DNA of 64,000 nt from contig CP032508.2 in NCBI GenBank assembly GCA_009497875.2, forward strand, positions 310,001 through 374,000, read 5' to 3'. This DNA is from a gamma proteobacterium SS-5. GTDB taxonomy: Bacteria; Pseudomonadota; Gammaproteobacteria; Chromatiales; Chromatiaceae. Of the stretch, positions 35,856 to 44,078 are shown piece by piece. Positions within the stretch are counted from its first letter, which is position 1. Each line of letters begins with the position of its first letter. Under the pieces are notes generated by a model. The model was not told where the DNA came from and searched no databases. It saw nothing but the letters and a program-made list of their open reading frames with translations. A program made the translations under genes and the position numbers.

Positions 35856-38234
35856 CTAGGGGTGGGCGGCGGCAATCACCGCCTGACCCAGGGCCAGGCC
35901 GCCGTCGTTAGCCGGGACTTGCTGCTGGCTGAGCACCCGCAACCCGGCCGCTTCCAGGCGCTGGACCAGGACCTCGAACAGGGTCTTGTTCTGCATCACG
36001 CCGCCGGACAGGGCGATGCTGTTAAGCCCCTGGCTGGCGGCCAGTTGCCGGGCCAGTTCGCACAGGGCATCGGCCAGGCCGAGGTGGAAGCGGGCGGCGA
36101 TGCGGGCCGGGGCCTCGCCCCGTTGCAGGTCTTGCAGCAGTTGCAGCCACATGGGCGCGGGGTCTAGTTCAATCAGACCAGAGTCAGAGTCGGGGGTGAG
36201 AGCGAAGGGGTAGTTTGGCTGTTGGTGATCCGCTTCGGGGCCCGACCTGCCGAGCTCTGCGTCAGTTATATCTTCACGGGCCAGGGCCTCCAGCGCCATC
36301 GCCGCTTCGCCTTCGAAGGAAATCCCACTGCGACAGATGTCCAGCACCCCGGCCACGGCATCGAACAGGCGACCACAGGAGCTGCTCAGCGGCGAGTTGA
36401 GGCCACGGTCCAGCATGTTGAGCAGCAGTGCGATGGGCTGCTGCTGGAGCCATTGGATCGGCTCCAGGTCGGGGAAGTCGGCGCAGACTCGCGCCCAGCC
36501 CAGGTGCTCGACCAGATGGGCCAGGGTATTGCGCCAGGGCTCGCGCATGGCCTGATTGCCGCCGGGCAGGCGCGCCGGTTTGAGCCGGGCCAGGCGGCGG
36601 TAGCCACGGTAGTCCGCCAGCAGAAATTCCGCCCCCCAGATGCTGCCGTCATCCCCCAAGCCCAGACCGTCCAGGGCCAGACCCAATACCTTCGGGCCAT
36701 CCAGGGGCCAGGCGTTGTCCGCGAGCACGCTGGCGATGTGGGCGAAGTGGTGCTGCACCCGGATCAGCGGCAGGTTGTCGCCAGCGGCCAGGGCCTCGCC
36801 CTGGCGGCTGGACTGGTAATCCGGGTGCAGGTCGATGGCGATGCGCTGGGGCTGGTGTTGATAGAGCTGCAGATAGAGCTCCAGGGTGCGGCGGTATTCC
36901 TCGGCGGTGTGGGCCTCGTGCAGGTCGCCCAGGTGCTGGCAGAGGATGGCCTGGCCGTCCTTGAGCAGACAGAAGGTGTTTTTCAGCTCGCCGCCCATGG
37001 CCAGCACCGGCGGCAGCGCGGCGAACCCAGGCGGTAAGTTGAGCGGTGCCGGGGCGAAGCCACGGGCGCGGCGCAGCAGGCGCGGCTGGCCTGCAATAAC
37101 GCGCATCACCGAATCATCCACCCGGTTGAGGATGGGGCGATCGTGCAGCACAAAGGCGTCGGCCAGGTCCTTGAGCCGATCCAGGGCCTCGGCGTTTGCG
37201 ATGCACTGGGGCTCTTCGCTGAGATTGGCGCTGGTCATCACCAGCGGCCGCTCCCAATCCGCCAGCAGCAGCTGGTGCAGGGGGCTGTAGGCGAGCATGA
37301 AGCCGAGATTGGTCTGGCCGGGGGCGAGCTGGTCGGGCAGATGCTCCGGCCCGCCTGCTGCCAGCAGCAGCACCGGCGCGGCGGCGGAACTCAGCATCCC
37401 AGCCTCGGCCGGGCTGCACTGGACATAGCGGCGGATGACCTCCAGATCACGCGCCATGAGGGCGAAGGGCTTGCCCTGGCGGCGCTTGCGCTGGCGCAGC
37501 CGGTCTATCACCTCGGGGTTGGCGGCATCGCAGGCGAGGTGAAAGCCGCCTATGCCCTTGATCGCCAGAATCCAGCCCGCGGCGAGCAGGCGGCTGGCGC
37601 AGGCGATGGCGTCCTCGCCCTCCTGCAGCTCGGGTTGCGCCAGCCCGGCCTGCAGCCAGACCCGGGGGCCGCATTGTGGGCAGGCATTGGGCTGGGCGTG
37701 GAAGCGGCGATCGGCCGGGTCCTCGTATTCCGCCCGGCAGGCCGGACAGAGGGGAAAGCCGGCCATGCTGGTGTTGGCGCGGTCGTAGGGGATGCGCCGG
37801 ACGATGCTCAGGCGCGGGCCGCAGTGGGTGCAGTTGGTGAAGGGATAGCGGTAGCGGCGATTGGCGGGGTCGCGAATCTCGGCGGCACAGGCAGCGCAGG
37901 TGGCGGCATCGGCGATCACGCCGGTGTGCACCTCGCCGCTGTGGCTGGGGCGGATGGAAAAGCCCGCTGGGGGCGTGGCACCGCTCAGGTCGTCGTGCCC
38001 AATCCGGTTGCGCTCGATACAATCGATTCGCGCCAGGGGCGGGGCCTCTTGCTCCAGGGCCTGGGCAAAGACCTGCAAGGCCTCTGGCCCACCCCAGACC
38101 TCGATCAGCACCCCCTCGGCATCGTTGCACACCCAGCCTGCCAGGCCCTGTGTTTGGGCCAGGTGCCAGACATGGGGCCTGAACCCCACCCCCTGCACCA
38201 GTCCCCGCACCCGAATATGCTCAGCCGAGATCAC
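35856..38234 (-). CDS. hypF: Hydrogenase maturation carbamoyltransferase HypF
   Basis: The 792-residue protein has the full HypF order. An acylphosphatase domain (RVRGLVQGVGFRPHVW, 8-23) is followed by two zinc fingers (CAACAAEI...CTHCGP and CPACRAEY...CPQCGP), a YrdC-like domain (IKGIGGFHLACDA) and a Kae1-like C-terminal domain (HHFAHIASVLA; ALSGGVMQNKTL). With HypE it makes the cyanide ligands of the NiFe centre, so it serves the hox hydrogenase. The start is GTG. The other hyp genes are not in this window. It is convergent with the TAXI gene, 16 bp apart. Confidence 0.96.
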   Translation of the reverse strand: MISAEHIRVRGLVQGVGFRPHVWHLAQTQGLAGWVCNDAEGVLIEVWGGPEALQVFAQALEQEAPPLARIDCIERNRIGHDDLSGATPPAGFSIRPSHSGEVHTGVIADAATCAACAAEIRDPANRRYRYPFTNCTHCGPRLSIVRRIPYDRANTSMAGFPLCPACRAEYEDPADRRFHAQPNACPQCGPRVWLQAGLAQPELQEGEDAIACASRLLAAGWILAIKGIGGFHLACDAANPEVIDRLRQRKRRQGKPFALMARDLEVIRRYVQCSPAEAGMLSSAAAPVLLLAAGGPEHLPDQLAPGQTNLGFMLAYSPLHQLLLADWERPLVMTSANLSEEPQCIANAEALDRLKDLADAFVLHDRPILNRVDDSVMRVIAGQPRLLRRARGFAPAPLNLPPGFAALPPVLAMGGELKNTFCLLKDGQAILCQHLGDLHEAHTAEEYRRTLELYLQLYQHQPQRIAIDLHPDYQSSRQGEALAAGDNLPLIRVQHHFAHIASVLADNAWPLDGPKVLGLALDGLGLGDDGSIWGAEFLLADYRGYRRLARLKPARLPGGNQAMREPWRNTLAHLVEHLGWARVCADFPDLEPIQWLQQQPIALLLNMLDRGLNSPLSSSCGRLFDAVAGVLDICRSGISFEGEAAMALEALAREDITDAELGRSGPEADHQQPNYPFALTPDSDSGLIELDPAPMWLQLLQDLQRGEAPARIAARFHLGLADALCELARQLAASQGLNSIALSGGVMQNKTLFEVLVQRLEAAGLRVLSQQQVPANDGGLALGQAVIAAAHP

Positions 38235-38290
38235 GTATCACTCGGCCCCTGGGGAATGCCTTGGGCAGATCCTTGCCGATAGGTAGCAGC

Positions 38291-38491
38291 TCAGGCCTTG
38301 GCAAATTCGGCGCTACAGTCTTCCCGCCAGAGGCAGGAGACCTCGGGACAGTCCTGGATGCGTTCGGTACCGAAGCACTGAGGGTTGTCTTCCGCCTCTT
38401 GGATGAGCCGAATCAGCTCGGCCTTCTTGATGCGGCCCGACTTGATTCCGAGTTGGCTGGCGAGTTTCTTGACATCCGGCATTTTGATCAT
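38291..38491 (-). CDS. SAP-domain protein with cysteine-rich tail
   Basis: A 66-residue protein. Residues 4-35 (MPDVKKLASQLGIKSGRIKK then AELIRLIQEAE) match the SAP helix-extended-helix DNA-binding motif. The tail has four cysteines (QCFG, DCPEVSC, EDC) that could hold a metal. Such short SAP proteins occur widely in gammaproteobacteria without a known role. It lies 56 bp upstream of hypF on the same strand; co-transcription is possible, but a functional link is not evident. ATG 38482 (MPDV) is an alternative start. Confidence 0.8.
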   Translation of the reverse strand: MIKMPDVKKLASQLGIKSGRIKKAELIRLIQEAEDNPQCFGTERIQDCPEVSCLWREDCSAEFAKA

Positions 38492-38574
38492 GGGATAGGC
38501 TCCAGGGGACTTGGTTTTGGTTGAACAACGGCAAGATTACGCAGGTAATTTTACATAGATTTTACCCAGGGGCA

Positions 38575-39135
38575 TCAATCTTCTTCATAGGGCTCAACCT
38601 GGGCGTCGTCCATGCTGTAACCGGCCGCGCCCAGCTCGTTGCTGGTACGCTCGATCGAAAGCCGACCTATCACCCACACCGCCTCGTACAGATTGTCGGC
38701 GGCAAGCCCGGCCCCTTGCGGCAGGCGGACGTGGACCATCTGATTGGCCGGTGGCGGCGGAACATGGATGCAGGCACCAAAATAGGGTACCAGGAAAAAA
38801 CTGCTGACCTCATCCCCCTGGGTCTCCAGGGGCACCACAAAGCCCGGCATCTTCACCCGCTTGCCGGCCAGTTCCTCCACCACCGGGGCGATCTTCCACA
38901 CCGCCTTGAGTTCGCGCATGAACTCCTCGGCGCGGGGGTCGTTGTCCTCCATCTGATCCAGGTCGTATTTCTCGAACAGGCCCTCGGGATTGAAGTCCTC
39001 CGGCACCAGGGCGTCCCAGCTCAGCTCCTCTGCCGGGGGCTCGGCCGCAGACTCAGCCAGGACCGGGGCGAGGGGCGCCATGGCGAGGACAGCAAGACCG
39101 AGCAGGAGAGACAGCAACAGGGATTTAGACTTCAT
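38575..39135 (-). CDS. DUF3299 exported protein
   Basis: The 186-residue protein begins with a long signal peptide (KSKSLLLSLLLGLAVLAMAP region). It continues with the DUF3299 core: VKMPGFVVPLE, SSFFLVPYFGACIHVPPPPANQMV. This core, with one cysteine and a PPPPANQ turn, resembles copper- or lipid-associated periplasmic proteins, but the function is not established. Its ATG overlaps the ubiA stop (TGATG at 39133-39137), so the two are translated together, though no link to ubiquinone synthesis is known to me. ATG 39135 is preferred because the signal peptide follows directly. Confidence 0.88.
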   Translation of the reverse strand: MKSKSLLLSLLLGLAVLAMAPLAPVLAESAAEPPAEELSWDALVPEDFNPEGLFEKYDLDQMEDNDPRAEEFMRELKAVWKIAPVVEELAGKRVKMPGFVVPLETQGDEVSSFFLVPYFGACIHVPPPPANQMVHVRLPQGAGLAADNLYEAVWVIGRLSIERTSNELGAAGYSMDDAQVEPYEED

Positions 39136-40022
39136 CAGAGATAATCCAGAAACAGGCCAATAAAGATGAACATGCCGAACCAATTGTTATGCAAAAAGGC
39201 CTCGAAGCAGGGCTTGGGCTGGCGCTCGCGAATCAGCCATTGCTGATAGAGCACCGAACCGCTCGCCGCCAGCAGGCCCAGATAATAGGCCAGGCCCAGC
39301 CCCAGGCGCAGCCCCAGGGCCAGCAGCAGGCCCAGCATCAGCAGCTGCAGCAGGCCGATGATCAGCCGATCATGCCGCCCGAACAGGATGGCGGCGGATT
39401 TGACGCCGATCTTCAGATCGTCCTCCCGATCCACCATGGCGTACTGGGTATCGTAGATCATCGCCCAGATCACCGCTGCGGCATAGAGCAGCCAGCCCTC
39501 GGCTGGCACCGCCTCGGTCACGGCGGTGAAGGCCATGGGCACGGCCCAGCCAAAGGCCATGCCCAACACCAGCTGGGGCAGGTGAGTAAAGCGTTTCATG
39601 AAGGGATAGAGCGCCGCCAGGGCCAGGGCCACCAGGGACAGGGCGATGGTGGTCCAGTTGAGCAACAGCACCAGGCCGAAGGAGGCCAGAGCGAGCAGGG
39701 CGAACAGCAGCAGCGCCTCGCCCGCGGAGATGGCCCCGGTGGCCAGGGGTCGCCTGCGGGTGCGGCTGACATGACCGTCGATATGACGGTCGGCATAGTC
39801 GTTGATGGCGCAACCGGCCGAGCGCATCAGCACCCCACCGAGCACAAAGATCAGCACCAGCGACCAGTCCGGCCGCCCCGCCGAGGCAATCCACAGGGCC
39901 CAGAGCGGCGGCCAGAGCAGCAGATAGATGCCAATCGGCCGCCGGATGCGGATCAGGTCGGCATAGGCCGACCAGCGGCCGGGCCGAGGTGGGGTGATCT
40001 TGATGGGTGGTAACTCTGTCAT
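39135..40022 (-). CDS. ubiA: 4-hydroxybenzoate polyprenyltransferase UbiA
   Basis: The 295-residue membrane enzyme has eight or nine transmembrane helices and both aspartate-rich motifs: [19 protein letters not shown] and [17 protein letters not shown]. It attaches the polyprenyl tail to 4-hydroxybenzoate in ubiquinone synthesis, using the isoprenoid chains to which ispG contributes. ubiC lies 96 bp upstream on the same strand, so the two genes that make and use 4-hydroxybenzoate are clustered. The 96-bp gap shows no feature. Confidence 0.96.
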   Translation of the reverse strand: MTELPPIKITPPRPGRWSAYADLIRIRRPIGIYLLLWPPLWALWIASAGRPDWSLVLIFVLGGVLMRSAGCAINDYADRHIDGHVSRTRRRPLATGAISAGEALLLFALLALASFGLVLLLNWTTIALSLVALALAALYPFMKRFTHLPQLVLGMAFGWAVPMAFTAVTEAVPAEGWLLYAAAVIWAMIYDTQYAMVDREDDLKIGVKSAAILFGRHDRLIIGLLQLLMLGLLLALGLRLGLGLAYYLGLLAASGSVLYQQWLIRERQPKPCFEAFLHNNWFGMFIFIGLFLDYL

Positions 40023-40118
40023 GGATCTGGATTCAATACCAAGACGCCGAGGGGCAGCCCCCGGCCGGTGGAAACTCGGTTGTTTGTCTATAGCGGCCCG
40101 TATCTTAACCCGTACACC

Positions 40119-40715
40119 TCAGGGGATTAACCGCCCTTGCCTGATTTCCAGCTCCGACAGGAATACCTCGTTCACCAACAAGGGCTTGCCGGCAAAGCGG
40201 AACAGGGTGCGGCGGCCCCAGAGCCGCTCCGGGCGCTGTGCCAGTCCGGCCACGGCCTTTTCGTACAGGCTCTGGCCCGGTTGCAGGCGGGCAAACTCCA
40301 TCAGACCGCGCTCGGCGCTGGGGTCGGCAAACAGCAACGCCCCCAGCGGACGATTGCCCAGCCGGGTCAGCCGCCGCGCCGCGCCGCGCAGGCTGGTGAG
40401 CGGGATCAGGCTGCGGGCGAACACCCAGGTCTGATCGCCGCAGTTGAGTCTGACCTCGCGCACCAACGCCAGCCGCCCGGGGTGCAAGGCCAGCCGCGCC
40501 GCCTCGCTGGGCAGCGGTCGGTGGCGGCGCTGCTCCAGCAGCTGCACGCCAAAGCCCTGCCCACAGGCGGCCTGCAGGCGCCGGGTCAGGGAGCCGCTAT
40601 CCTCCAGCCAATCCCGCATCGGCGCCGACGGCAGCATGTGGCCAGCCAAACGGCCATGCCATTGCGGCTCGCTGCGGCTGGAGTGTGCACTAGCAAAAGG
40701 AGATAAGCTGGTCAC
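40119..40715 (-). CDS. ubiC: Chorismate lyase UbiC
   Basis: The 198-residue protein matches chorismate--pyruvate lyase: MRDWLEDSGSLTRRLQ at the start of the domain, VREVRLNCGDQTWVFARSLIP, and the C-terminal LWGRRTLFRFAGKPLLVNEVFL. It removes pyruvate from chorismate to give 4-hydroxybenzoate for UbiA. The start given is GTG 40715; ATG 40637 (MLPSAPM) would give a shorter protein that still keeps the whole domain. The 276-bp upstream gap holds a perfect GCGGGCC-GCT-GGCCCGC palindrome (40788-40804) and a family A arm. Confidence 0.9.
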   Translation of the reverse strand: MTSLSPFASAHSSRSEPQWHGRLAGHMLPSAPMRDWLEDSGSLTRRLQAACGQGFGVQLLEQRRHRPLPSEAARLALHPGRLALVREVRLNCGDQTWVFARSLIPLTSLRGAARRLTRLGNRPLGALLFADPSAERGLMEFARLQPGQSLYEKAVAGLAQRPERLWGRRTLFRFAGKPLLVNEVFLSELEIRQGRLIP

Positions 40716-40932
40716 TGCTGTTAGATATTTCAGTCCGCAAATGAACGCAAATTAACGCGCAATGGCAAAAAAATTGCTCAGGAGCGCGGGCCGCTGGCCC
40801 GCCAGTGCAGGCGAGACGCCAGCAGAATTCAGCGCCACCCATCTCCACCAACCCCTCGACTCTGGCCTCCTGCTTCGTTCTGCATCCGTGCAATCATCTC
40901 CCCGGAGTGGCGAGGGGCTTTGGCCCTCATTC

Positions 40933-40972
40933 TTCTCTGCGCCCTCTGCGCTTCTTAGCGTTCTCTGCGTCC
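40933..40972. repeat. Family A repeat, right arm only
   Basis: CTCTGCGCCCTCTGCGCTTC...CGTTCTCTGCGTCC matches the right arms of the hox hairpins. A fragment CCGCAAATGAACGCAAATTAACGC at 40735-40758 resembles the sequence before the hoxF-hoxU copy (18910-18923), so the pieces of a disrupted copy may flank this 276-bp gap. Confidence 0.6.
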
Positions 40973-40991
40973 GCTTTAATCATTGTCGCAC

Positions 40992-43082
40992 TCAGACGCG
41001 GCCATAATCCAGCCGCTGGCCGACCCAGCGGGCAATCAGGGGCTGGGCCGCCTGGGGGTGCTCGCGCAACAGTTCGTCGGCCAGCTGCTGGGCCTGGGGC
41101 ACCAGGGCGTCGTCCTGCACCAGATCGGCGATGCGCATGCGCACCGCGCCGGTCTGGCGCGAGCCCAGCACCTCGCCGGGGCCGCGCAGCTCCAGGTCGC
41201 GGCGGGCGATATGAAAGCCGTCGTTGGTCTCGCGCATCACCTCAAGGCGGGCGCGGGCGTTTTCGCTCAGGGGGGCCTTGTAGAGCAGCAGGCAGTGGCT
41301 CTCCACCGAGCCACGGCCGACCCGGCCGCGCAGCTGGTGCAGCTGGGCCAGGCCCAGCCGCTCGGGGTTTTCGATGATCATCAGGCTGGCGTTGGGCACA
41401 TCCACCCCCACCTCGATCACCGTGGTGGCCACCAGCAGATCCAGCTCGGCGTTCTTGAATGCCAGCATCATCGCCTCCTTTTCCGACGGCTTGAGGCGGC
41501 CATGGACCAGGCCGATGCGCAAGTCGCTCAGGGCCTCGCTCAGCTCGGCGGCGGTCTGCTCGGCGGCCTGGCACTGCAAGGCCTCGGATTCCTCGATCAG
41601 GGTGCAGACCCAGTAAGCCTGACGCCCATTCATGCAGGCCCGCTCCACCCGCTGGATCACCTCGGCGCGGCGGCTGTCGGGCAGGGCGACGGTGTTCACC
41701 GGGGTACGCCCCGGCGGCAGCTCGTCGATCACCGAGATGTCCAGGTCGGCATAGGCGGTCATCGCCAGGGTGCGCGGGATGGGGGTGGCGGTCATCACCA
41801 GCTGATGGGGCACGCGGCCATCCCCGCTGCCCTTTTCGTGCAGGGCCAGACGCTGATGCACGCCGAAGCGGTGCTGTTCATCGACGATCACCAGGCCCAG
41901 GGCGTGAAAGCGCACCTCCTGTTGGAACAGGGCATGGGTGCCGATGATCAGCTGCAGCTCGCCGCTGGCCAGGGCCGCCAGCCGCTCCTTGCGCTCCGCT
42001 CCCTTGGCGCGACTGCTGAGGTAACCCACGCGCACCCCCAGCGGCCCCAGCCAGCCGCTGAGGTTACGCTGATGCTGCTCCGCCAGCAGTTCGGTGGGGG
42101 CCATCAGCGCCGCCTGGGCACCGGCCTCCACCGCCTGCAGTGCCGCCAGGGCCGCCACCAGGGTCTTGCCCGAGCCCACATCCCCCTGCACCAGGCGCAG
42201 CATGGGCACCGGCTGGGCCAGGTCGCGGCCGATCTCGCTACTGACCCGCCGCTGCGCGCCGGTGAGCGAGAACGCCAGCCCGGCGAGCAGGCCCTGACAG
42301 AGGCGGCCATCGCCCGCCAGCGCCGGTGCCAGCTGGCTGCGCTGGTGCTGACGTAGCTGGCGCAGGGACAGCTGATGGGCCAGCAGTTCCTCCAGCACCA
42401 GACGCCGACGGGCGGGGAAATCACCCCCCTCCAACAGGGCCAGCGGGGTCTGCGGCGGGGGCCGGTGGATGAAGCCCAGGGCCTCGCCCAGGCTGGGAAG
42501 GTCAAAGCGCTGGCGGATGGGTTGGGGCAGGTGTTCCGGCAGGCACAACTGGCCAGAATCCAGCAGGGTCAGGGCCTTGTCGGTGAGATCGCGCCAGCTG
42601 AGCTGGTGCATGCCCTCGGTGGTGGGATAGATGGGGGTCAGGCTTTCTTCCACCGCCTCGATCTGGCCGGGCTGTACCCGGCGGTATTCCGGGTGGATGA
42701 TCTCCAGACTGGCGGGGCCGGGGCGCACCTCGCCAAAGCAGCGCAACCGCGCCCCCGGCACCAGATTGTGCTGCTGCGCCGGGGAGAAGTGGAAGAAGCG
42801 CAGGAACAGGGCACCGCTGCCATCGGCCAGGCGCACCAGCAGGGAGCGCCGCCGCCCCTGCTTGACCTGAACCAGCTCCACCTCGCCTTCGATCACCGAT
42901 TGGTCACCGGGGCGCAGGCTGCCAATGGGGGTTAGCCGCGTACGGTCCTGGTATCTCAGGGGCAGATGGAACAGAATGTCCTGTACCGAGTGGATCTCCA
43001 GTCGCGCCAGCTTCTCCACCGTCTTCGGGCCTATGCCCTTGAGATGGGTCAGCGGCAGGGGCTGTGGGTCGGCTGCGGGCAT
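40992..43082 (-). CDS. recG: ATP-dependent DNA helicase RecG
   Basis: The 696-residue protein has a wedge/OB domain (about 1-170) and a superfamily 2 helicase core: Walker A QGDVGSGKTLVAA, VIVDEQHRFGVHQR (DExH variant DEQH), TATPIPRTLAM, and the C-terminal VIEVGVDVPNASLM and QLRGRVGRG. It remodels stalled replication forks and Holliday junctions. Location next to ridA, spoT and rpoZ is the standard gammaproteobacterial order, here interrupted by the plus-strand yjbQ gene. Confidence 0.97.
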   Translation of the reverse strand: MPAADPQPLPLTHLKGIGPKTVEKLARLEIHSVQDILFHLPLRYQDRTRLTPIGSLRPGDQSVIEGEVELVQVKQGRRRSLLVRLADGSGALFLRFFHFSPAQQHNLVPGARLRCFGEVRPGPASLEIIHPEYRRVQPGQIEAVEESLTPIYPTTEGMHQLSWRDLTDKALTLLDSGQLCLPEHLPQPIRQRFDLPSLGEALGFIHRPPPQTPLALLEGGDFPARRRLVLEELLAHQLSLRQLRQHQRSQLAPALAGDGRLCQGLLAGLAFSLTGAQRRVSSEIGRDLAQPVPMLRLVQGDVGSGKTLVAALAALQAVEAGAQAALMAPTELLAEQHQRNLSGWLGPLGVRVGYLSSRAKGAERKERLAALASGELQLIIGTHALFQQEVRFHALGLVIVDEQHRFGVHQRLALHEKGSGDGRVPHQLVMTATPIPRTLAMTAYADLDISVIDELPPGRTPVNTVALPDSRRAEVIQRVERACMNGRQAYWVCTLIEESEALQCQAAEQTAAELSEALSDLRIGLVHGRLKPSEKEAMMLAFKNAELDLLVATTVIEVGVDVPNASLMIIENPERLGLAQLHQLRGRVGRGSVESHCLLLYKAPLSENARARLEVMRETNDGFHIARRDLELRGPGEVLGSRQTGAVRMRIADLVQDDALVPQAQQLADELLREHPQAAQPLIARWVGQRLDYGRV

Positions 43083-43134
43083 GGCTCAGTTTCCATCCCG
43101 GTTGGGCCGGGGTTGTATGCACAAGGGGGCAAAC

Positions 43135-43551
43135 ATGATCTTTCAACAGGGCCTGGTGTTCGATACCTCCGGCCGGGGCAGCTACAACATCACCCAGACG
43201 GTGGCCAAGGTGGTGGCCGAAAGCGGTCTGCGCCGGGGGCTGTGCCAGGTATTTGTACAGCATACCAGCGCCTCGCTGATGCTGTGCGAAAACGCCGACC
43301 CGACGGTGCGCAGGGACCTGGAGATGATCCTCTCCCGCCTGGCCCCGGATGCCGACCCCGGTTACCGCCACACCCTGGAGGGGCCGGACGATATGTCGGC
43401 GCACATCCGCTCCATCCTGACCAAGATGGACCTGTGCCTGCCGGTGCGCGACGGCCACCTGGCCCTGGGGGGCTGGCAGGGTATATTCCTCTATGAGCAC
43501 CGCAGCCAGCCGCAGATGCGCTCCCTGCTGGTGACCCTGAACGGCGAATAG
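43135..43551 (+). CDS. YjbQ family protein (UPF0047)
   Basis: The 138-residue protein shows the UPF0047/YjbQ signatures: GLCQVFVQHTSASLMLCENADPTV, HTLEGPDDMSAHIRSIL and the C-terminal WQGIFLYEHR. Family members form trimers, and some show weak thiamine phosphate synthase activity in E. coli assays; the real role is unclear. ATG 43135 has AAGGGGG 5 bases upstream; earlier in-frame starts lie in the recG reading region. The gene sits alone on the plus strand between recG and ridA, so it is an insertion into the usual order. Confidence 0.92.
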   Translation: MIFQQGLVFDTSGRGSYNITQTVAKVVAESGLRRGLCQVFVQHTSASLMLCENADPTVRRDLEMILSRLAPDADPGYRHTLEGPDDMSAHIRSILTKMDLCLPVRDGHLALGGWQGIFLYEHRSQPQMRSLLVTLNGE

Positions 43552-43561
43552 CCCGCAGGGC

Positions 43562-43945
43562 TCAGCCCAGGACCATCACCGCGTCCATCTCCACCCCAGC
43601 GTCCTTGGGCAGCGAGGCCACGCCGACGGCGGCGCGGGCCGGATAGGGCTGCGCAAAGTACTCGGCCATGACCTGGTTGACCAGAGGGAAGTGGCTCAGA
43701 TCGGTGAGAAAGATGTTCAGCTTGACGATGTCCGCCAGGGAGCCGCCGGCCGCCTCGGCAACGGCGCTGAGGTTGTCGAACACCCGCCGCACCTGCGCCT
43801 CCATGCCGCCCTCCACCATCTGCATGGTCGCGGGCACCAGGGGGATCTGCCCGGACAGATAGACCGTATCCCCCACGCGCACGGCCTGAGAATAGGTGCC
43901 TATGGCTTGGGGGGCCTGTTCGGTCGAGATGATCTGTTTGTTCAT
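43562..43945 (-). CDS. ridA: RidA family enamine/imine deaminase
   Basis: The 127-residue protein matches RidA (YjgF/YER057c/UK114): [29 protein letters not shown], and the C-terminal [20 protein letters not shown] with the substrate-binding arginine. RidA hydrolyses reactive enamines made by PLP enzymes such as threonine dehydratase. ATG 43945 fits the family start and a GGGAGTTTCC leader. The 133-bp gap to spoT holds a long inverted repeat (CTTCAAA...TTTGAAG type, 43957-44071). Confidence 0.95.
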   Translation of the reverse strand: MNKQIISTEQAPQAIGTYSQAVRVGDTVYLSGQIPLVPATMQMVEGGMEAQVRRVFDNLSAVAEAAGGSLADIVKLNIFLTDLSHFPLVNQVMAEYFAQPYPARAAVGVASLPKDAGVEMDAVMVLG

Positions 43946-44078
43946 GGAAACTCCCACATTCAAAGTTTGAAGTTTGAAGAGTGAAGTTAGAAGTGCGGTC
44001 GCCTGCGGCGGTTTTTTTAAGATAAGGGCCGAAGGCCACATCTTTCACACTTCAAACTTCACCCTTCACTCTTTGGCT